This document shows, piece by piece, positions 56,920 through 64,000 of a stretch of DNA of 64,000 nucleotides. Origin of the DNA: Thalassia testudinum. Lineage: Eukaryota; Streptophyta; Magnoliopsida; Alismatales; Hydrocharitaceae. The position numbers were made by a program, and so were the translations under genes. Each line of letters starts with the position of its first letter. Within the stretch, counting starts at the first letter, position 1. Location of the stretch: contig JAZHRO010000013.1 in NCBI GenBank assembly GCA_037157565.1, positions 37,452,501 through 37,516,500 of the forward strand, in the 5' to 3' direction. The notes under the pieces were generated by a model. It searched no databases, was not told the origin of the DNA, and worked only from the letters and a program-made list of their open reading frames with translations.

Positions 56920-59745
56920 GTCTTGGATGTGGTCCGACCCTTCTCCAACCATACTCTATTGATTTGGTGCTCTAATGAGGAGTTGAGGCCCTATTTGTAT
57001 TTCAAATTTGAGAAATTGTGGCTCTTGAAGGTGAGATTTCGTGAGACGCTTACAGAATGGTGGACATCCTCCAAGATTCATGAAGGGACTGTTATTGCTG
57101 ATATCGCAAAAATAAAGACCTTAGACATTTTCTCGTGGCCTATAAGAAGAAGTTGAAGAAGAAAAGAGTGGGGAGGAAAATGGAGGTGCTTGGAAAAATT
57201 CAGGAATTTGATAGTGCGGAAGAGGAGTGGCCTCTGGTGTCAAGGGAAGACATGAAAGGGGAGGTGGATTGGAAGCAACATTTAAGACAACTATGCTTAA
57301 TGAAGGTGACGCGGACACTCATTTCTTCCACATGTCAACGAATGGGAGAAGAAGGAACTTTATCTATAGATTACCAGTTAACGGAAGGGAATGTGCAAAA
57401 GAGGAAATTGGCTGACAAACAGTTAAGCACTTCAGATATTTCACTAATAAGAGGCTGAGAGGAAAATGTGGATAGACATGGAGGGCCATACATGGTACTT
57501 TGAGGCTTTAGTTGGGTTTTCTCTGAGATGGAGCTAAAACAGGTGTTGAGTTAGCTCAATGTGGAGGGTGCTACAGGACCTGATGGCTTGCCTGTTTTAT
57601 TCTGTGAGGAATTTTGGGTAGTTCTTTGGGATGATGTTATGGCAGTTTTGGAGGAGTTTCAATGGGGCAATATCACATTTGAATGGCTTAATAAATCACT
57701 CCTCTTTTTACTACCCAAAAAGGAAGGAATTGGCTATAGGCCCATCTCCCTTTCTAACTCTATTTACCTGATTGTGGCAAAAGTTTTGTCAAACCATCTT
57801 TGAGATGTTATGGATGAGTTGGTGAACTTTGTGCAATATGCATTTATACAAGGGAGGTACTTGCTTGATAGTGTGGTTTTGGCAAATGAGGCCATTTGAC
57901 TCATTGGGTTGATTCCTTTGGAAGGTTGATTTTGTCAAAGCATATGACTCATTGGGTTGGGAATTCCTTTGGATATACTCAGAAGGTGACACTTCTTGAA
58001 GGTATGGATCTCTTGGATGAAATTCTATATTACGACAGCCTCTTTTTCTGTGTTAATAAATGATAGGCTTGAAGGAGGAAGAATTCAACCCTAGAGAGGA
58101 GTCGGGCAACGTTGTCCTCTTCTCCCTTGTTGTTTGTCTTGGCGGTTGACACTTTGGCTACTTGTATGTTTGGGGCTTGTGAGCATCCTGATAAAGGGAT
58201 TTAGTCCTGGGGAGAATGCCAACCTGATTCTTATACTCTAGTATGCTGATGAGACTATTTTCATAATTGAGGAATTGACAGAGGAAGTGCAAAGATTATT
58301 TGTCTTGCTAGCGCAAAGATTCTGTGTTTTGCTAGACATCTTTTCTGAGTTTTGGAGCATTCAAGTCAATCTTCGGAAGTCTTTTTTTGTCCCATTTGCT
58401 ATGGTCAATCTAGAAGCTGTGGCTTGTGGGCAGATCTTGCAAACATCATAGGTCTCTCTCCTTATGATTTACCTTAATCTTCCGTTATCTAATAGACCAT
58501 TGCGGGTGGAAGACTAGCAGGTGGTCTTAGAGAATCCAGGGAAGAAATCAGATGGGTACAAGTCCCGATTGCCATCTAAAGGGAGGACATTGGTATTGTT
58601 GAACTTGATAATATGCAAAGAAGGTTCTTTTGAAAGGGGATGGGTCTAGAACTCCATATATGGTTGTTGTCTTGGGAAAATATTTGTAGGCCTCTTGATC
58701 AAGGGGGCTTAGGGGTGCTGGACTTAAGGACGATGAATGATGCTTTGCTTTGTAAATGGGTTTGTCAATTGATGGGAAGGAGAAGCTTGGTTACCATCAT
58801 GCTGGTCTTGTTATGGAAGGAGGATGTTGGATTGGGTGGATAGAATTCTTTTGATTAGAGGAGCTTTTCACTTTTGGAAGGGGATTTTGTGTGTTATTCC
58901 TTTGGTGAAGGATCTGTTCAGTGCTAACCTGGGTGATGGTAGGATGTCTAAATTCTTGATGGATTACTGTATGCCATTTAATAATGGATATCCGCATTTG
59001 TTCCAATTGGTCTTGGATTTGATTGGCATGATGGATGATTATTGGGATTTGGATACAGGGTGTTGGGCACCTACGTTGATGAGTCCTCTCTTGGACTTGG
59101 ATCTGCAAAGCATTCTAGCTTACAGAAGCCCAAAGGTGGATGTAAGGGATGGTTGGATGTGGACACATGGCACCTTCTTGGTGAGATCGGCTTATAATTT
59201 CTTATGTGTCCTGATTGAAGAGAGGGAATGTCTTTCCAGAGATTGCATACTTCTATGGAAAGCTACAATGCCCATGAAAGCGAAGGTGGTTGTGTGGATG
59301 CTAAGGAGGAGAATAGTTGCAAAATCTTACAGGAAGAGATTTGCTTTAATGGAAGATCCCTCATGTTGCCTATGTGGATGGAATGAGGAAACAATGGTTC
59401 GCCTCTTCTTCGACTGTCAATTTGCTACTCAAGTTTGGCACTTGCTGGTCCAACTTCGGTGACCTTAGACTCATGGGAAAACTTTTGGGTATCTTTGCGT
59501 CAAGGCAAGTTCAGATTGAGGAGGGAACGTGCATCGCCTTTTGCCATTTTGTGGGGCATTTGGTTCTAGAGAAATGGGGTGATATTCATAAGGGAGAATC
59601 CTTTTGTTGAAAATGTGTATATGGATATCACTGGCCTTTTAAATCTTTAGAGTGCGCTCTAATGTATCTCTAACCTTGTACCTCATTTTTCTTTAATGAA
59701 GTAGTCAATCACTCACCTAAAGTGGTTGTCCTTTTTCTTAAAAAA
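56920..59745 (+). mobile_element. L1-type LINE, 5'-truncated, inserted in the RTE LINE
   Basis: Blocks occur in order. The end of the endonuclease is near 56930 (NHTLL). LYFKFEKLWL, NEGDADTHFFHMSTNGRRR, GATGPDGLPVLF and YRPISLSNSIYLIVAKVLSN follow, then QYAFIQGRYLLDSV, a degraded polymerase box reading YADE where YADD is usual, and near 58690 LDQGGLGVLDLRTMNDALLC. From about 59150 to 59460 is the C-terminal zinc-binding domain (WKATMPMKAKVVVW, CCLCGWNEETMVRLFFDCQF). These are the hallmarks of plant L1 ORF2. Multiple frame breaks make it inactive. It ends near the A-rich stretch at 59740, where RTE sequence resumes. Confidence 0.88.
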
Positions 59746-60390
59746 AGAAGCTTTTTACTGAAAATAAGATGGTTGATATCACTTTAGGATAGTTAGCCAA
59801 GAAGCTTACTTGAATTCGGCATGCTATTGATAAAGTACAAAGAGAAAAAATAATAGAGGCTATAAAAATGAGGAAACCTCATAAGGTTGTTGGACATGCG
59901 GACATTCCTTTAGGTTTTTGGGAAGTGACAAAATTATTTAGCTAGAGGAGTGGACGTAAAGTATGGTTATACCTTTATACAAGAATAAAGGAGACATGCA
60001 AATGAATCACAGTATGAAGCTTTTGAGGAGAGTATTTTAAAGAAGGCTGAAGCAAGTCTTTGTAGTAACTGAGAAGTAGTTTGGGTTAATGGTTGGCAGG
60101 TCCCCTATTCGAGCAGTAGATCTTTGGAGGTCTATAATGGAGATTTATGGAGTTAAGAATAAGGATTTACATATGAATTTTATTGACCTAAAGAATGCCT
60201 ATGACTCTATTCCAAGGGATATCTTGTGGAGAGAAATTTTAGAAAGGGATATGTGCCATTTTTGTCTATCCAACCTCATAATGGATATGTACGACAAAGC
60301 TACAGGTTATCTAAGGACTCAAGCTAATTTAAAAGACTACTTTGGTATCACTATTGATTCGCATCAAGGATCATCTATAATCCTTACTAT

Positions 60391-62503
60391 TGATGGGAAA
60401 TCATCATAGTTTAGAGAAATACGTGTCGTAATATGGTCGACGAAAATCGAATCGACATTTAAATTTATTAGTGTTCAAAAAACATGTGAGTTCTATGGTT
60501 GGTTGCAGGAAGCAAAACAATTGTAATTTAATCCACTAATCAAGAAATAATAGACAACGAATAATCCTTTCAAATATGTATAAAAAAATAAATTTAAGGA
60601 GAGTCAAACATAAAGAGTCTTAAGGCAAAAAATTTGATTTTATACTTAGCACATATAAGCCTCTTCTCAACGTTCAACACTTAGCTTATTTTTCATATTT
60701 TTCAAAGTCAGAGCCTCGATTAGTACTTAACCAAAGCCCCAACTCTTATTTAGCACTTAGACAAATCTTAAAGTCAAACTCTTTAAATCAGACGTTTCAA
60801 AGAGGCCGCAGACGCCTTAAGTTTCAATTCCAAGTTTCTCAGGAGCAAAAACCCCCCTCCTCTCTCTCTTAGAGCCAATCCCTTCCTTTCTTTCTCGCTT
60901 ATTTCTCTATTTGGGTAATCGGATCCAGAGCCCACACCTGCGTGTGTGGGCACGGGGGAGAGCGTGTGGGTAGGGACCTGACCCCGGTTCTTTGAAGGTG
61001 ACCAGCTAAAGTGTGCTATCCAATAAGTACGCGTTTCAAATTTAGAAAGTCCCGAAGTGGGACTATCTTTAGCTCCTCTTCTTGAGTGCTGTAGTAGATG
61101 GAATTGTCTTCAATTGATGCTGTTGCTGTTGCTTTCTTCTTCAATTGAAAGCTTGGATGGGTTCCCTAAGTTGTTTCGCAGCTGTGGCAAGTGGTGGCGA
61201 GGCCTGAGAACAGCTGACGGCGGCAGAAGGTGGCGACGATGTGTTGAAGTCCAGCGAAGACCTGTAGAAAAGAATACGGGCCAAACGCCTCAATTAAATG
61301 GTTCACAAGTCTTGTCGTGAAGCGAGGAAGGTAATGGTGGAGGTGATTTGGTGGTTTGTGAGGTGTAGGTGGCCGGACAATGATTGTGCATGGTGGTGGA
61401 AGTGCGTTTGTTCGATCGAGGGTTCCAGCGATCAAAACCCTCAATTACCTTGGGGCTTTTGATTGCTGGTACGAGAGGAAGGTGTGGGTGGTTGTGGTGT
61501 GATGTTTGATGATGTGTAGCATCGGTGCGAGCTCGCCGGAGCTCGTGCCGGAGGCGAAGACGGTGGTGGATCGGGGATGAGAGTGGATAAAACTAAAACC
61601 TAAAGACCTAGACGTACTCTAGAGATGGAGAGGGAGAGAGTAGGCAGCTTATTGGGGTGTAAGGAGGTGACATGCGTCCGTTGTTGGCCAGCCGGACGCG
61701 AAGAAGGTGACGAGGTTCGGTGGGTCGAATCAGCGACGAAGACGAGGTTGGTAGTGCCCTTGCTTTGGTCGGCAAGGTGCACGAAAAAGAGGGGAAGAGG
61801 TTGGGCGACCTAATTTGGTGGTTGGGTGGCCAGAAGAGGGTAGGCGGATGTGCTCGCTGGAGCCGAGGATGGAGTTGGTCGGAGAAGAAGAAAAGAGGGG
61901 AATTCTGGCCAAACTCGACTGGGGAATGCGTTGAGAGATGGAGGAGCTTATATAGAGCTCGAAATTGACCTCAATTTGGAAGAATTTGTGAATTATAGTC
62001 ATGAATTTGGCAAGTTTCGAATCTGGAAACTTTCGAGCTTGCCTGAGTTATCCTCTTCACAATAGGACTCGAGACCCGTTCTCTAAAAAAAAAGGATTCG
62101 AGACCTGTTCTAAATGGAAGAGGATCTCTTGGCAATCAATACCTCCAAATTTGAAGGGATTTGATTGAAGCTAGGAGGAATCGTCGGTCAAAGGCGGCTG
62201 TGGTTTTGGGTTTGACTATGATTAGGAAACTTTGAAGTTGAAGGCGGTAGGAGCTAATTTGTGATAAAGATGAGAAAGTTAAGGGTATATATATAATAAA
62301 ATATGGAACCTAGGGGTTTAGACGTAAGAAACAAACTACGCCAAGATGGACTTTGATTGTACCCAAATTTTAGTGTTAACTTAATTTGGATCCAAGGAAT
62401 CTAATAGTGAACTTAGATTTGGGTTTTGACCATGTTTGACTGGGCAAATTATACAGAAGCACAAATCAGGGTAAATTCCCATTTGAATCTCTGTTTTGGG
62501 AGG
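60391..62503 (-). mobile_element. R-family LTR, copy 6 (truncated), inside the CPSF160 intron
   Basis: It starts near TGATGGGAAATC at 60391 and aligns with R copy 1 throughout: AATCGAATCGACATTTAAAT, GGTAGGGACCTGACCCCG at 60970, the GT-rich centre at 61300-61500, TTATATAGAGC at 61949, a decayed hairpin near 62130 and the region to 62500. The family start (CACCATCA) is missing. It cuts the RTE LINE, so it arrived later. Confidence 0.75.
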
Positions 62504-62735
62504 GAGCACATTCAATTTGAGGTGTGGAGGTGTATGCATCTTCTTCCTGACATTGCACAGCTTAATGGACAAATGATGGAGTACTAGAAAATTTGTGGAA
62601 GTTACTAGACCTGATTTCAATTACTTTATTTAAGACTGAAATGGCTCTAAGTGGTGATAGAATTTATGTACATGACTTTACTTAGTATGTGAAGAGGTTT
62701 TGTTGTTATTGATTATATATACCTATGGTGGTCTC
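62504..62735 (+). other. Intron stretch between the R LTR and the junction repeats
   Basis: AT-rich, with no recognised element. It may be residual intron or LINE sequence. Confidence 0.4.
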
Positions 62736-63057
62736 ATGGACGGGACTAGTGCATGGCTTGAAACTGTATGCCACCACAGTTGATCTCTGCAGTTCATGGA
62801 TTTCAGATGAGGATGCTCTTGCATGAGATGAATTGTGGAGTATTGGTTTTATTAGATGCAGTTGGAACCTTGTAGTTGCAAAAAGAAACCAGAAATTCAG
62901 ACTCTATGAAGATAACTATAGGAACCAACCCATCTCTGATTTGGATTGTGGCTATAACTAGAGTCCAATTCAGAGGAAGAGATTAAGTGAATAGAACTGC
63001 AAGTGTTCCTTGAAGGAGCCTTTTGATTTCGAGAATATGAAAATTTGTACTAATGAT
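62736..63057 (+). repeat. Junction repeat, unit 4
   Basis: It starts ATGGACGGGACTAGTGCATG and contains CTGTATGCCACCACAG followed by TTGATC in place of the donor. GGATGCTCTTGCATGAG, GATTTGGATTGTGGCTATAA and GGAGCCTTTTGATTTC follow. Confidence 0.88.
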
Positions 63058-63392
63058 AAAGGGATCTCTGGTGCTTAGCCTGGAACCGTCTGCCATCACA
63101 GCTGATCTCTGCAGATCACAGAATTCAGATTAGGATCCTCTTGTTTTATGTAATTAATGCTGCAGAAGATGAATTTCGAAGTGCTGGTTGTACTGGATGC
63201 AAGTGAAACCTTGTACTGGAAATTCAAACTCTATGAAGATAACTGTAGGAACCAATCAATTTCATCTACAATTTGGATTTTGTCTTTCATTTGGATCCTA
63301 TTCAGGGGAAGAGATCAAATGAGTAGGATTGCAAGATCTACTTGAAGAAGTCTGTTAACTTCAAGAATTTGAGAATTTGCATTGAACTTCAA
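63058..63392 (+). repeat. Junction repeat, unit 5
   Basis: It starts AAAGGGATCTCTGGTGCTTA and contains GTCTGCCATCACAG followed by CTGATC in place of the donor. GGATCCTCTTGTTTTATGTA is closer to the founding unit than unit 4. It ends with a variant of the GAGAATTTGCATTGA word. Confidence 0.88.
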
Positions 63393-63810
63393 TGGGTATT
63401 ATCATTGGGGATGTGCTAAATGATCTGAAGAAAACATGCTGCATCTCAGTTTGGTTTTCTTGGATGCAAATGAACCTATTAGAAAGTCCAATTCAGCTTA
63501 TTCACTCCTGAAGCAGGATTTTAGCATGCTGAACTAAGGCTTTTGTAAGCTTGAAATTGAGTAGGTGGTCTCAAATATGAGATTAGTGAAATTTGATTAT
63601 TCAACATGGTTCTTGTTTCTTTCATGATTTATTTATTAAACAGCTTGAATTTTTACATGATAATTGTGGTGGATTTCAATCTTAAGCCTTTTTGCTTGTA
63701 ATCTATTGCTAAGAAATCCTTACCAACTCATTAATGCATCCTACTTTCACCTTTATAAAGTCAAATATCAGTTTTTTGGCATCAATTGTTATAACATACT
63801 TTCTTTTTAC
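63393..63810 (+). other. Intron 1, decayed repeat and unassigned sequence
   Basis: GGTTTTCTTGGATGCAAATG near 63453 suggests one more, strongly decayed junction unit. The rest is T-rich intron. Confidence 0.45.
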
Positions 63811-63867
63811 TTGCATGGCAAATTGAAGGAAAGTTTCATTGGCAGAATTTTATCATTTGGTGGACAT
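63811..63867 (+). other. Weak exon-2-like segment of CPSF160
   Basis: The frame reads LHGKLKESFIGRILSFGGH. In plant CPSF160, exon 1 is followed by a block of the type LHGN.ES...LS.GG, so order and wording fit. A T-rich tract precedes it and GTGAGT (63868-63873) follows. Against it: no AG acceptor stands directly before TTG, and the spacing needs several inserted residues. It could be a decayed exon copy or chance. Confidence 0.25.
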
Positions 63868-64000
63868 GTGAGTTGAGCCTTTTCTATAGGTCAACCTAGG
63901 AAATACCACTGTCCAGGTTTATCAGGATATTTTATTTACTTATCCGTAATGCTTCAGGATAAATGTTGATGAAGAATAGAAGTGAGAAAAATTGTCAAAA

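Larger units (their letters stand above)
55490..60390 (+). mobile_element. RTE-type LINE, decayed, with nested insertions
   Basis: Pieces of one RTE-like ORF occur in order. 55640-55750 resembles the segment with KRVAKEMLGIPKEG and a Trp/Asn-rich motif. 56565-56900 has RLFFKSLHLDK, VYERANKGATKAVHEAKEES and EGKRDIFKLA. 59850-60390 holds the reverse transcriptase core: IPLGFWEVTKLF, FIDLKNAYDSIPRDILW and SHQGSS. This clade encodes endonuclease plus reverse transcriptase for target-primed insertion. Stops and frameshifts are frequent. The breaks are filled by 55760-56560 and by an L1 at 56920-59745. The 3' end is lost at the R LTR at 60391. Its orientation matches the gene. Confidence 0.8.
54504..64000 (+). 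other. CPSF160 intron 1 (at least 9.4 kb, right end not reached)
   Basis: It begins at the GT after exon 1. Its content is a tandem array derived from the exon 1/intron junction (54457-55465, 62736 to ~63600), an RTE LINE with nested insertions (55490-60390) and an R-family LTR (60391-62503). No clear second exon was found before the window ends, although 63811-63867 shows a weak resemblance to one. Confidence 0.7.

Noticed and set aside
58797..59108. 103-codon - strand frame inside the L1 element
   Set aside because: It is antisense to the recognisable L1 ORF2 zinc-domain region and has no similarity of its own.

Overview
This is a transposon-dominated stretch of a flowering-plant nuclear genome. 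The only host gene I can support is the first coding exon of CPSF160, the large scaffold subunit of the mRNA 3'-end cleavage and polyadenylation factor, at 54178-54503 on the + strand. The exon is very GC-rich and sits in AT-rich, repeat-filled DNA, which together with the plant-type retroelements suggests a monocot, probably not a grass. That placement is an inference.

From 1 to about 53 kb there is a nest of decayed LTR retrotransposons. I group the LTRs by shared sequence into families named only for this window. The P family is five copies of a ~2.65 kb TG...CA element with 5-bp target duplications and clusters of the palindrome CAGACGTCTG (1187-6273, 1918-4648, 15346-17983, 42830-45476, 46531-49204). 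The Q family is an LTR of ~1.4-1.6 kb with an ACTTTCTAGTGTAG motif near its end (21.0-22.2, 24.6-26.0, 26.8-28.4, 33.5-34.6, 51.4-52.3 kb). The R family is a ~2.5 kb LTR with a long hairpin (10.5-12.9, 18.3-21.0, split 23.2/26.4, 30.5-31.1, 34.7-37.4, 60.4-62.5 kb). Q and R LTRs neighbour Athila/Tat-like Gypsy internal pieces, all on the - strand: gag at 13.8-14.6 and 38.7-39.8 kb, protease at 37.6 kb, reverse transcriptase end at 33.2-33.5 kb, integrase at 29.2-30.4 kb, a pol terminus at 22.6 kb, and three primer-binding sites of tRNA-Asp type. A Sirevirus-like Copia RT-RNase H fragment lies at 31.1-32.2 kb and a Copia LTR at 46.5-50.75 kb.

From 54504 to the end is one very long CPSF160 intron. 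Its first kilobase and its last 1.3 kb are copies of one another: a ~270-360 bp unit that begins with the last ~47 bp of exon 1 and its splice-donor region has been duplicated in tandem at least five times. The array has been split by an RTE-type LINE, which holds an L1-type LINE and an LTR-like insertion, and by an R-family LTR. No complete, apparently active transposon and no RNA gene was seen.

The most interesting items are the exon-derived intronic array, the P family with its upstream palindrome cluster and a downstream hairpin that covaries between copies, and the R-family LTR hairpin whose two arms changed together between copies.
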